Origin: Hylemonella gracilis
Lineage (GTDB): Bacteria > Pseudomonadota > Gammaproteobacteria > Burkholderiales > Burkholderiaceae_C
Direction of reading: 5' to 3'
Length of the DNA stretch: 64,000 nt
NCBI RefSeq assembly: GCF_004328645.1
Contig: NZ_CP031395.1
Location: 62,001 to 126,000, forward strand
The position numbers and the translations under genes are program-made. The notes beneath the pieces were generated by a model, which saw only the letters and a list, made by a program, of their open reading frames with translations, ran no database searches and was not told where the DNA came from. This document shows positions 26,595 through 35,430 of this stretch, in pieces (positions within the stretch are counted from its first letter, which is position 1; every line of letters begins with the position of its first letter).

Positions 26595-27295
26595 GCACCC
26601 GTCCTACCCCGCGCCGCGCGGCCGCTCCCCCCGCAGCCCGCGGCGTACCCAGCCAGGCCATAAGCCGCCCCGCGATCCGCCGTGATCCGGAGCGCACCCG
26701 CGCGCGATTGCTGGAAGCCGCCACCGAAGAGTTCGCCAGCCATGGCTACAGCGGCGCGCGTACCGACCGCATCGTGCAGGCGGCCGGCACCAGCATCCGC
26801 ATGCTCTACCACTACTTCGGCGACAAGGACGGTCTGTACCTGGAGGTGCTGGACACGGTGATGGCGGAGCTGCGCGAAGCTGAACTGCAGGCCATCCCCG
26901 ACGACCTGCCGCCCATGGAGGGTCTGCTGCGCGCCTTCGATTTCATCGCCGAGCACTTCGCCGATCACCCCAAGCTGCGCAAGCTGTTGGCCTTCGAGAA
27001 CCTGAACGAGGCGCGGCACCTGTCGCTGTCCGAACGCATCCCTCAGATGGCGGCACCCGTGGTCGGCCGCATCCGGCAGCTGCTGGCGCGCGGCGCGGCC
27101 ACGGGCGAAGTGCGCGCGGACATTGACGCGCTACAGCTTTACATTGCCATGGCCGGCCTGGCCTACTACGGTCGGCAGCACGCCCACACGCTGTCACACA
27201 TCCTCAAGCGCGACCTGCTCAAGCCCAGTTGGCAGAAATCCAACCTGAATACTTGTCGCGCCATGGTCGAGGCCTACCTGACGCCAACGGGCTGA
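26591..27295 (+). CDS. TetR family transcriptional regulator
   Basis: A 234-residue regulator. A 35-residue basic Pro/Ala-rich extension precedes the TetR helix-turn-helix (RLLEAATEEFASHGYSGARTDRI, then SIRMLYHYFGDKDGLY). The C-terminal half, with MAGLAYYGRQHAHTLSHILKRD, resembles the RutR-type ligand domain. The start is a TTG overlapping the amidase stop as TTGA; no ATG or better start exists before the DNA-binding domain. It probably controls its own operon through the divergent region at 24325-24558. Confidence 0.88.
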   Translation: MSTRPTPRRAAAPPAARGVPSQAISRPAIRRDPERTRARLLEAATEEFASHGYSGARTDRIVQAAGTSIRMLYHYFGDKDGLYLEVLDTVMAELREAELQAIPDDLPPMEGLLRAFDFIAEHFADHPKLRKLLAFENLNEARHLSLSERIPQMAAPVVGRIRQLLARGAATGEVRADIDALQLYIAMAGLAYYGRQHAHTLSHILKRDLLKPSWQKSNLNTCRAMVEAYLTPTG

Positions 27296-27296
27296 A

Positions 27297-27313
27297 GTTG
27301 CCCCGGCGGCAAC
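27297..27313. terminator. Stem-loop between tetR and the ABC ATPase gene
   Basis: GTTGCC-CCGGC-GGCAAC forms a 6-bp stem in the 34-bp gap between convergent genes. There is no T run, so the terminator role is tentative. Confidence 0.4.
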
Positions 27314-27329
27314 CGCACGGCTTCGGGCG

Positions 27330-28151
27330 CTAACGCCGCACCTCGCGCTGGAAGATCTCCAGGCTCTTCTTCTTGGTCGCGACGAAGCTGGCTTCCGACA
27401 GAGTCTCGACCGTGCGCGGGCGCGGATCGTCGTAAGACAGGATCTCGGCCACCCGGGTCGGGCGCTTGGTCAGCAGCAGCACCTGGTCGGCCAGGTACAC
27501 CGCCTCCTCCAGGTCGTGCGAGACCAACAGCATGGTGGTGCCGGTCTGCATGAAAACCTCTTGCAGTTTCTCGCGGATGAACAGCGTCATCTCGAAATCC
27601 AGCGCCGAGAAGGGCTCGTCCAGGAACAGCACCTCGGGCTTGGGCGCCAGCGCGCGCATGATGGACGCGGTCTGCTGCTGCCCGCCCGAGAGTTCGTAGG
27701 GGTAGCGGTTCAGGTCGAACTTGACGTCGAAACTGGCCACCAATTCCTGCATGCGGCGGTCCACCTCGGCCTTGCTCTGGCCTTCGAGCTTGAGCGGGTA
27801 GGCGATGTTGTCGATGGTGCGCATCCAGGGGAACATGGCCTCGCGGTAGTTCTGGAAGACGTAGCCGATCTTGGTGTCCTTGAGCGACTTGCCGTCGAAC
27901 AGGATCTCACCGCTGTCGATGGGCACCAGGCCCGCGATCATGTTGATCAGCGTGGACTTGCCACAACCGTTGGGCCCGAAGACCGAGACGATCTTGCCCT
28001 TGGGAATGTCGAGGTCGAAGTTCTCATACAGCGGCCAACCGGCGAAGTACTTCGTCAGGCCACGGATGGTGATGTGCGTGCCGGCCGGGCCGGGCCGGAA
28101 AGGCGGCACGGGTACGTCCGCGATGACGGGTGCATTCAAGACTTCACTCAT
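27330..28151 (-). CDS. ABC transporter ATP-binding protein (SsuB/TauB/NrtD type)
   Basis: A 273-residue ATPase: Walker A FGPNGCGKST, Q-loop VFQNYREAMFPW, signature ELSGGQQQTASIMRAL, Walker B VLFLDEPFSALD and switch SHDLEEAVYLAD. Its ATG at 28151 overlaps the permease stop by four bases; the very long upstream frame is a shadow of the permease. It belongs to the nitrate/sulfonate/taurine importer class and energises the next-door permease. The co-operonic AtzF suggests the transported molecule is biuret, allophanate-forming or another N-source. Confidence 0.94.
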   Translation of the reverse strand: MSEVLNAPVIADVPVPPFRPGPAGTHITIRGLTKYFAGWPLYENFDLDIPKGKIVSVFGPNGCGKSTLINMIAGLVPIDSGEILFDGKSLKDTKIGYVFQNYREAMFPWMRTIDNIAYPLKLEGQSKAEVDRRMQELVASFDVKFDLNRYPYELSGGQQQTASIMRALAPKPEVLFLDEPFSALDFEMTLFIREKLQEVFMQTGTTMLLVSHDLEEAVYLADQVLLLTKRPTRVAEILSYDDPRPRTVETLSEASFVATKKKSLEIFQREVRR

Positions 28152-28987
28152 CTTCCGCTCCAGTGAACAATACGTCGCTCCATGACCAGGAACAGGATGT
28201 TGAGCACGTAGCCCAGCACCCCGGCAGCCAGGATGGACGCGTACATGTCGCGCACGTTCATGACCTGCTGCGAATTGATGATGCGGTTGCCCAGGCCGCT
28301 GTCGGAACCGATGAACATCTCGGCCACGATCACGATGACCAGGGCCATGGACACGGCCGAGCGCAAGCCCACGAAGCTGGGTTGCAGGCTTTCCCAGATC
28401 AGCACGTCCTTGAAAATCTGCCAGCGCGAGGCGCCCATCACCTTGGCCGCCATCACGCGCTGCTTGCGGGCGTTGATCACGCCATAGGCACTGTTGAACA
28501 CCACGATCAGCAACGCGCCGAAGGCCGCGATGGCCACCTTGTTGATGTCGGACACGCCGAAGATCATCAGGAACAGCGGGATCAGCGCCGAGGACGGCGT
28601 GGAACGGAAGAAGTCGATCAGGAACTCCACGCTGCGGTAGGCCTTCTCGGCGCTGCCCAGCACCACGCCCAGGGGCACCCCGACCACCGCAGCGATCAGA
28701 AAAGCCTGCGCGGTCCGCCACAGCGTGACGGCGAAGTCCGTCAGCAACGGCCCCCCGGCCAGGCCGTTGAGCAAGGTGCTGACGGTGGCAGCCGGCGGCG
28801 GCAGCAGGATGGGCTTGACCAGGCCAAAGCGCACCACCAGGTCCCAGACGATGAAGAGCAAGGCCGGGCCGATGAAGGGCAAGGCCTTGGCCCAGTTTCG
28901 TTTGCGCGGCACGGCAGGCGCCCCGCCAACGGCCTGGGCCCAAGGGCTGGCAGACCGCTGGCCACCGGCGGAGGTGGAGTCCGTCAT
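28148..28987 (-). CDS. ABC transporter permease (SsuC/TauC type)
   Basis: A 279-residue permease with about six hydrophobic segments and the EAA-like loop AAKVMGASRWQIFKDVLIWESL, which docks to the ATPase. The first 30 residues are a polar cytoplasmic tail. It lies 5 bp downstream of the receptor gene and overlaps the ATPase start, so the three form one transport complex. Confidence 0.94.
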   Translation of the reverse strand: MTDSTSAGGQRSASPWAQAVGGAPAVPRKRNWAKALPFIGPALLFIVWDLVVRFGLVKPILLPPPAATVSTLLNGLAGGPLLTDFAVTLWRTAQAFLIAAVVGVPLGVVLGSAEKAYRSVEFLIDFFRSTPSSALIPLFLMIFGVSDINKVAIAAFGALLIVVFNSAYGVINARKQRVMAAKVMGASRWQIFKDVLIWESLQPSFVGLRSAVSMALVIVIVAEMFIGSDSGLGNRIINSQQVMNVRDMYASILAAGVLGYVLNILFLVMERRIVHWSGR

Positions 28988-28992
28988 GGTCT

Positions 28993-30012
28993 TCAGCCCT
29001 TGTAAAGCATGCTGTCGACCATGAGGCGCGAGGAGAAGATGCCCTTCTCGGCGAACAGGTCGAAAAACTTCTGGAAGTGCGCCACGTCGGCCGGTGTGAA
29101 TTCGTTGTACATGGTGTACGCGGCCAGGGGCACTTCACCCGTCAAGGTGCCCTCGATGGCGGTGTAACCCTTGAGGTATTGGCGCGCCTCGACGGCCTGG
29201 CTGCGCACGAACTGCACCCCCTTGCCATAGGCCGCGATGAATTTCTTGGCCTCCGCAGGGTACTTCTTGATGAAGGCCGAGGACAAGGAGGCCGAGCCAC
29301 CGAACCAGGGTGCCAGGGGATCACCCAGCACGTACTTGGCGATCACGCCCGCTTCCAGCATGCGGGTCGTTCCGTTCAAACGGCCGATGGTGCCCGTGGG
29401 CTCCAGCGTGTAGCAGCCATCGACCTGGCCAGCCGCGAGCGCGGCCACGTGCTGGCCGATGGGCAGCTCCACCACGGTCACGCCCGTGGCACCACCCCGT
29501 TCAAACACCGTCTTGGCCAGAGTCACGTTCTGGATGCCAGGGCCCGAGGCCACGCGCTTGCCCTTGAGGTCGGCGATGGTCTTGGCCGGGCTGTCCTTGG
29601 GCACCAGCACCTGGTCCAGCACATTCTTGGCGTTGCTGGGGTTGGAGCAGAAGATCTTGAACGTGCCTGGCTGAGCCAGCTCGCCAATGGCGATGTTGGC
29701 CGAGCCCGTGCCGTTGGCCGTGCCGTCGGCACGGTCAGACAACACGGCTTCCATCACCTGCTGGGCCCCCGCGAAACGCAGGGCCTCCACGTCCAGACCG
29801 GCTTCCTTGAAGAAACCACGTTCGATGGCCGCGTAGAAAGGCAGGCCGGCGGCGATGGGCCAGTAGCCGATGCGGATCTTGGGGCCGCTTTGCGCGCGGA
29901 CCAGGGCCGGTGCTCCCAGCACCCCCAGCAGGGCGGCGGCACCACCTGCCTGCACAAGCTTGCGGCGCGTGGTGGCGGCGGAGGACGGGACGGAGAGGTG
30001 GCTGTCTTTCAT
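28993..30012 (-). CDS. ABC transporter substrate-binding protein (SsuA/NMT1-like)
   Basis: A 339-residue periplasmic receptor. The ATG at 30012 is preceded by AGGAGCC; an earlier ATG would add only 13 residues. TTRRKLVQAGGAAALLGVLG is a twin-arginine-type signal. The mature part, GPKIRIGYWPIAAGLPFYAAIERGFFKEAG, is typical of NMT1/SsuA receptors. It lies 42 bp downstream of atzF and feeds the permease and ATPase that follow. The ligand is probably a nitrogen compound such as biuret, inferred from atzF. Confidence 0.93.
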   Translation of the reverse strand: MKDSHLSVPSSAATTRRKLVQAGGAAALLGVLGAPALVRAQSGPKIRIGYWPIAAGLPFYAAIERGFFKEAGLDVEALRFAGAQQVMEAVLSDRADGTANGTGSANIAIGELAQPGTFKIFCSNPSNAKNVLDQVLVPKDSPAKTIADLKGKRVASGPGIQNVTLAKTVFERGGATGVTVVELPIGQHVAALAAGQVDGCYTLEPTGTIGRLNGTTRMLEAGVIAKYVLGDPLAPWFGGSASLSSAFIKKYPAEAKKFIAAYGKGVQFVRSQAVEARQYLKGYTAIEGTLTGEVPLAAYTMYNEFTPADVAHFQKFFDLFAEKGIFSSRLMVDSMLYKG

Positions 30013-30054
30013 GGAAGGCTCCTGCACAGTGGGTTGAAGAGAGGTATGCATGTT

Positions 30055-31827
30055 TCAGGCCCGCGGCTGGGACTGCGCGGCTTGCGCCGAGAGGTAGGCG
30101 CGCCAACCGCCGTGGGCCGTGATGTCCAGGGCACCGTCCAGGGCGAGTGCCTCGCAGAGAAAGCCCTGCACATTGCCGCCGCCCTCCAGCGCCAACGTGC
30201 CTATGCCCAAGGGCGCGGGCACCAGCGCGACGAAGGAGCCGTAGTGTTCGATCGGCATCTCCCAGACCTCGACCGCGATGCGCGCGCCCAGCCCCTCGGC
30301 CACACGCTGCAGCCCGGGCTTGGGCGGCACGGTGCCCGGCAAGGCGTAGAGCCGGTAGTGCGGCGCGGTCGTGGTCTGCGCCAGCAAGCGGGCGCCACGC
30401 TCGGTGAGTTGTGTGTTGAGGGGCATGCCCGAGAGGTGGGCACCCACGACCGCCACGCGCACGGTGGACGGGGCCGCCGATGGGGACCTGAGGCCAGGGA
30501 TCGGCAACGGCGCGGGCAAGGGCTCGCCCGTCGCCCCTTGCGTCAGCCCCGTCGCGTGGTGGTAGCGCTGGCCCAGTTCGGCCAGTTGCCAGTCGCTGCC
30601 GCAGGGGCCGATCAGGGTGATGCCGAAGGGCAGGCCATCGGGCCGGATGCTGCTGGGCACGGACAGCGCCGCGTAGTCCAGCAGGTTGACGAAGTTGGTG
30701 TAGGCGCCCAGGTTGCGGTTGAGCACCACCGGGTCGGCCTGCATCTGCGCGATGGTGTAGTGCGTGGGTGCGGTCGGCACGAGCATGAGGTCCATGCCTT
30801 GCCCCCCAGCCGCTTGCCACTGTGCGGCGGCTTGCTGGGCCAAGGCCCGCAGCCGGGTCTGCGCGGCGCAGAGGTCGGCGGCGTCGTAGGCCCGCCCCTG
30901 GGCGATGATGCCGCGCACGGGCGCCATCACATCCACCTCATGCGCGTCGAAGAAGTCGCGGATGGCGGCGTAGCGTTCGGCCACCAGGGCGCTTTCATAC
31001 AGAAGCGCCGCCGATTCGGCGAAAGACCGGTAGGAGAAACGCACCTCCACGCCGCCCAATTCACGCAGACGCGCACGCGCCCGGTCAAATTCGGCCTCGG
31101 CCAGCGTGTCGCCAAAAAATTCCAGCGCATCGGGCACGCCGAAGCGGAAGGTCTTGGGGAACGGCCGATCCGCCAGGGTCAGCGCGCGTGAATACGGGTC
31201 CTCGGCGTCGTAGCCGCGCGCCGCGTCCAGCACCTGCGCGGCCAGTCCCACGCTGCGCGCGAAGATAGAGACGCAGTCCACGCTCTGCGCGGCCGGCACC
31301 ACGCCCCGTGCGCTGATCAGGCCCTTGGACGGCTTGAGTCCGACGATGTTGTTCAGACCGGCCGGCACCCGGCCCGAGCCGGCCGTGTCGGTGCCCAGGG
31401 CGAAATCCACCTGCCCGGTAGCCACCACATAGGCGGAACCGGAACTGGAGCCTCCGGACACATACGCCGGATCAAAGGCATTGGGCACTGCGCCCCAGGG
31501 CGAACGCGTGCCATTCAGGCCGCAGGCGAACTGATCCAGATTGGTCTTGCCCGCCAGCGCCGCACCGGCATCGAGCAGCTTTTGGACCACCGTCGCGTTC
31601 ACCGCGGGGGCATAGGCAAAGGCCTCGCAGGCCGCCGTGGTGCGCAGGCCCGCCGCATCGATGTTGTCCTTGGCCGCGAAGCGCAGGCCGGCGAGTGGCT
31701 GCAAGCCCCCCACGCCCGCCCCGGACAGAGGGGGAGCACAGCGCGCGATCCAGGCCCGTGGGCTTTCGGCACTCGCGCTCGCAGGAAACTGGGCAGTGGA
31801 ACGGCCTTGAATGGGAGCTTGCACCAT
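30055..31827 (-). CDS. atzF: Allophanate hydrolase
   Basis: A 590-residue amidase-signature enzyme with the extra C-terminal domain of AtzF. It hydrolyses allophanate to ammonia and carbon dioxide (through N-carboxycarbamate). Lys53 lies in LRFAAKDNIDAAG, the cis-Ser loop is VSGGSSSGSAYVVA and the nucleophile lies in GTDTAGSGRVPAGLNNIVG. The C-terminal domain, about residues 460-590, includes VAVVGAHLSGMPLNTQL and YALPGTVPPKPGLQRV, as in known AtzF proteins. I use the ATG at 31827; the frame runs 21 codons further but across a palindromic operator. It heads the operon with an importer downstream, and is the natural last step for biuret or urea-derived compounds. Confidence 0.95.
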   Translation of the reverse strand: MVQAPIQGRSTAQFPASASAESPRAWIARCAPPLSGAGVGGLQPLAGLRFAAKDNIDAAGLRTTAACEAFAYAPAVNATVVQKLLDAGAALAGKTNLDQFACGLNGTRSPWGAVPNAFDPAYVSGGSSSGSAYVVATGQVDFALGTDTAGSGRVPAGLNNIVGLKPSKGLISARGVVPAAQSVDCVSIFARSVGLAAQVLDAARGYDAEDPYSRALTLADRPFPKTFRFGVPDALEFFGDTLAEAEFDRARARLRELGGVEVRFSYRSFAESAALLYESALVAERYAAIRDFFDAHEVDVMAPVRGIIAQGRAYDAADLCAAQTRLRALAQQAAAQWQAAGGQGMDLMLVPTAPTHYTIAQMQADPVVLNRNLGAYTNFVNLLDYAALSVPSSIRPDGLPFGITLIGPCGSDWQLAELGQRYHHATGLTQGATGEPLPAPLPIPGLRSPSAAPSTVRVAVVGAHLSGMPLNTQLTERGARLLAQTTTAPHYRLYALPGTVPPKPGLQRVAEGLGARIAVEVWEMPIEHYGSFVALVPAPLGIGTLALEGGGNVQGFLCEALALDGALDITAHGGWRAYLSAQAAQSQPRA

Positions 31828-32377
31828 GTTGTCGCAATTTATCTTGTATACAAGAAAACATGCAACATGCGTGCCAAGGCCGACCATCAAGATCTACCTC
31901 AGGGCAAGAACTTGTCTGAGACAAACCGGGAGGTGTTTGCCATTCTGAAAAGTGAAATTTTCACGATATGGCCAACCTAAGCTGAAGAATGTAAGAATCC
32001 GCCGCACTGCCCGAGTGCATCGCTCGGTAAAGTCTCCTGCAGACATACCGATGGTCCATTCCGGTTTCCTTTCCACTCAGGAAACCTTGCATTCAGCAGC
32101 CACAAGGAGTCTTTCGGTGTCGCACGCCAAGGTAGTCGCCAACCGAGAACGCGAAACCCCGGGCCCGAATTTCACCGGTCCCTCGTCGAAAGACCGGTTT
32201 TGCCGCCCAGGCTCGCGGGCACCGTCTTGTGGCCAATCGGCCCATCCCCCTCCAGCACATTGGTCCGCCATCGGATGGCGTGGTCACTGTCGCCGTCTCC
32301 GATGTCGTTGCGCTTGAACCTGCGCCGACCCCGTATCTGCCTTGGAATTCGCCCGAAAACCATCTCGAGGAAACATC
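31828..32377. other. 550-bp intergenic region between divergent atzF and the chemoreceptor
   Basis: No gene is seen. The left part carries the atzF control region, including the TCTTGTATACAAGA dyad. A small dyad CGCCATC-G-GATGGCG lies at 32266-32280. The middle is AT-richer (31900-32050) than its surroundings. The right end is the leader of the chemoreceptor gene, with GAGGA before its GTG. Confidence 0.7.
31842..31855. promoter_or_regulatory. GntR/FadR-type operator before atzF
   Basis: TCTTGTATACAAGA is a perfect 14-bp palindrome 14 bp before the atzF ATG. TTGTATACAA-like dyads are the usual targets of FCD-type GntR regulators, and such a regulator is encoded at 16185-16919. Its closeness to the start codon favours repression. 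Confidence 0.6.
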
Positions 32378-34209
32378 GTGAACTATTTGAAGAATATGCG
32401 CATTGGCGCCAGGCTTGGCCTGGGATTCGGTCTGATCCTGGTCTTGCTTGCGGTCGTTTCGCTGCTGAGCATCAGCCGCATGGCTCGGGTCTACAGCGAA
32501 CTGCAAGCCATCACCGATGAGAACAACGAGAAAGTCAAGCTGACCGAGGACATGAGCGAGACCATCACGCATATCGGCGCGCTGGCGCGTGACGTCGTGC
32601 TCCAGACCGAAGAAGCGGGCATGCGCGCTGCACACAAGAGCTTGCTCGACACCCGGGCCTCTTACGCCAAGAAGGAGGGAGAACTGGCCAAGATGTTCGA
32701 AAGCCTAGCGAGTACGGCTAAGGTCGAGAAGGACGTACTCGCCAAAACCAGGAGCGTCAAAACCCGTGCTGAAACCATCATCGACAAGGTCGTGGAACTT
32801 GGCCTGGCCAATAAAAATCAGGAAGCCACCCAGTTGCTGACACGCGAGGCCCTGCCCGCCCAGCGCGACTGGCAGGCCGCGCTGGACGAGCTGGTTGACT
32901 TTGAATACAAGGCCAGCGACGACGCCGAAGAACGTGCCAAGGCGGTTTACGAGGCAGCCTTGACCACCGTTGTCACGCTCACCATCGTCGCAATCGTCCT
33001 CGGTGTCTTCGCAGCTTTGGTGATCACCCGTTCCATCACCGTGCCGATCGGTCAGGCCGTAGCGTTGGCGGAAACCGTGGCCGCCGGTGACCTCTCCGCC
33101 CGGGTCTCGACCGAGGGCAAGGACGAAACCGCTCAATTGCTCCGTTCCCTGTCCCACATGCAGGAAAGCCTGTCCAAGGTGGTCAGCACGGTGCGTGTCG
33201 GCTCCGAGTCAGTGGCGACCGCCAGCGCCGAGATCGCCCAGGGCAACCAGGACCTGAGCGCGCGCACCGAAAGCCAGGCCAGTGCGCTGGAGGAAACAGC
33301 CGCCTCGATGGAAGAGCTCTCCTCCACCGTCACGCAGAACGCCGACAACGCGCGCCAGGCGAATCAGCTTGCACAGAACGCGTCCTCGGTCGCCGTGCAG
33401 GGTGGCGAAGTGGTGTCCCAGGTGGTCGACACCATGCGCGGCATCAGCGAGGCGAGCAGAAAAATCGCCGACATCATCAGCGTGATCGACGGCATCGCCT
33501 TCCAGACCAACATCCTGGCGCTGAACGCGGCGGTCGAGGCGGCGCGCGCGGGTGAACAGGGCCGCGGCTTCGCCGTGGTGGCCAGCGAAGTGCGCTCGCT
33601 GGCAGGTCGCAGCGCGGAAGCAGCCAAGGAAATCAAGATACTGATCAGCGACAGCGTGCACCGGGTCGAAGCCGGTACCACCCTGGTGGACCAGGCGGGC
33701 AACACCATGCAGGAAGTGGTCAACAGCATCAAGCGCGTGACGGACATCGTGGGCGACATCAGCGCAGCCAGCACCGAGCAGAGCCAGGGCGTCGCGCAGA
33801 TCGGCGAGGCGGTGCAGCAGATGGACCAGGTGACCCAGCAGAACGCGGCCCTGGTGGAAGAGATGGCTGCGGCGGCCAACAGCCTCAAGGGGCAGGCGGG
33901 CGAGCTGGTGCAGGCCGTGGCCATCTTCAAGTTGTCCGACCAGGCCGCGCGGCCGACCCTGGGCCCGGCGCCAGCGGCACAGCACAGCCACGCACCGACC
34001 GCAGCCGCGGCGGCACCCGGCACGCGGGCGACCGGCACACAGCAGCGCGCCAGGCCCGCCCCCAAAGCCGGCCCGCATGCCAGCCTTGGCACTGCCGGCG
34101 GCAAACCGGCCGCCACCAAGCCAACGGCGCAGGAACCAGCCAAGGCTCTGCCCTCGGCAGCGCCCACGGGGGCGCCAAGGCGAATGACGGGGACTGGGAG
34201 ACCTTCTGA
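32378..34209 (+). CDS. Methyl-accepting chemotaxis protein, 3' end frameshifted
   Basis: A chemoreceptor of about 610 residues. The first membrane helix is [20 protein letters not shown], a four-helix periplasmic domain spans about 35-185, the second helix is [17 protein letters not shown], and HAMP and the signalling domain follow; the hairpin tip [20 protein letters not shown] is intact. The start is the GTG at 32378 with GAGGA in front. In the main frame the C-terminus runs on to 34363 with nonsense text. One G missing from the G5 run at 34168-34172 explains this: restoring it gives the ending [11 protein letters not shown] and stop at 34207, the normal CheR/CheB-tethering pentapeptide. 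The coordinates here follow the restored end. Confidence 0.85.
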
Positions 34210-34350
34210 GCCCCCATGGCACGCGCCGGCCTTGTCGCCGTGTCGGGCCACGGGAAGGCCGTTTCCGCGAAGCGGCGCAGTTTGCAGCGATGCAGCGATG
34301 CCGCACCGGCGCGGCAGTTCCGACGCCGGAGCCCACAGGAGCCGCGTCGG

Positions 34351-35301
34351 TCACGGGACTTGAGTGTCGGCGGGCGCAAGTGGCTTCATCCGACCGCCCC
34401 ACGTCTGCACCGTCTCACAGATCAACTGCGAGACGATGCGGCTGGCCTGGGTCAGTTGTCCCCACTTCGGATGGGCCAGGGTGACATACCGCTTGAGATC
34501 GGGCGCCACCAGCTTGGCCGCCTGCAGCTTGCCCTGGCGCAACTCCTCGTCGATGGAGAAAGGTCCGAGCAACGCATACAGGTTCGGGTTGTCGATCAGA
34601 ACCTGCTTCTGGAGACGCAGGGAATCCGCATCGATCACCGCCTGCAGATGAAAGCCCTGACTGCGGGCTGTTTCGTCGAGGATGGACCGCCAATGCGCGG
34701 GGCGTCGCGGCAACACCAGCGGCAGGTTTTCAAGCATCTTGAAAGCCACGGTTTCCCCCTGTGTGCGGACCGCGCCCGGACTGGACACCAGGTACGTGTC
34801 CGCCGTCGCCAGCAAGATTTCATCTTGGCTGCGCGGATTGTCGAACCGGAACAGGATGGCCATGTCCACGCCACCCGTATCGAGCATGGCATCCAGCTCC
34901 CCGCCCTGCCCCTCGCGCACATTGAGCACGATCCTGGGATAGTCGAGTCTCAAGCGATTGAACACATGGCTCATCAAGGGGTGCGCCACCGACGGCAGGA
35001 TGCCGATACGCACCTCCCCCATGGGCACGGTGGACGTTTGCCGGATCTCCGCGAACAGCTCGTCACAGCCATTCAGCCAGAGCCTGACCCGTCGCTCGAC
35101 ATGCTGTCCGAATTCGGTCAAGGCCACGCCTCGGCCGGTGCGCCGGAACAAGGGACTTCCGCACGCCTTTTCAAGCTCGCTGATCTGGCGGCTGATGTGT
35201 GACTGGACCGTCTGGCGCCGCGCAGCGACTTTGGTGAAGCTCCCCAGTTCGGCCACCTCCAGGAACAGACGGAAATCCTGAATCTGAAACTGCATTTGCA
35301 C
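34351..35301 (-). CDS. LysR family transcriptional regulator
   Basis: A 316-residue LysR regulator. The helix-turn-helix is [28 protein letters not shown] near residues 12-40, and the effector domain follows ([18 protein letters not shown] onward). A start at MQFQIQ, two codons later, is equally possible. It is divergent from the FAH/HyuA/HyuB operon, and the 129-bp space between holds a T-N11-A LysR box. It would activate or repress that operon in response to its substrate. Confidence 0.93.
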   Translation of the reverse strand: MQMQFQIQDFRLFLEVAELGSFTKVAARRQTVQSHISRQISELEKACGSPLFRRTGRGVALTEFGQHVERRVRLWLNGCDELFAEIRQTSTVPMGEVRIGILPSVAHPLMSHVFNRLRLDYPRIVLNVREGQGGELDAMLDTGGVDMAILFRFDNPRSQDEILLATADTYLVSSPGAVRTQGETVAFKMLENLPLVLPRRPAHWRSILDETARSQGFHLQAVIDADSLRLQKQVLIDNPNLYALLGPFSIDEELRQGKLQAAKLVAPDLKRYVTLAHPKWGQLTQASRIVSQLICETVQTWGGRMKPLAPADTQVP

Positions 35302-35309
35302 GCCCTGTT

Positions 35310-35355
35310 ATGCCTGATCAGGCATTTCTGAAATCTCCGACTGCATTCTATGCAG
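35310..35355. promoter_or_regulatory. LysR-type binding sites
   Basis: Two dyads lie close together: ATGCCTGATCAGGCAT (35310-35325, perfect 16 bp) and CTGCAT-TCT-ATGCAG (35341-35355). The second contains T-N11-A (35342 to 35354) within the dyad, the classical LysR box. The pairing suggests recognition and activation sites. Confidence 0.6.
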
Positions 35356-35430
35356 ATGGCTCGAGCATTCCTAGACTGCCCCTCCATGGACAACCCAGGC
35401 ACCGCAAGGTGGCAACAAGGAAAACAGACC

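Noticed and set aside
28130..31191. Long plus-strand open frames opposite the ABC transporter and atzF
   Set aside because: They mirror the GC-rich codon pattern of the minus-strand genes and lack starts with ribosome binding sites or motifs.
34210..34363. Extended chemoreceptor C-terminus as the true protein end
   Set aside because: The extra residues are unrelated to any receptor and a one-base change restores the standard DWETF ending, so the extension is best seen as frameshift text.
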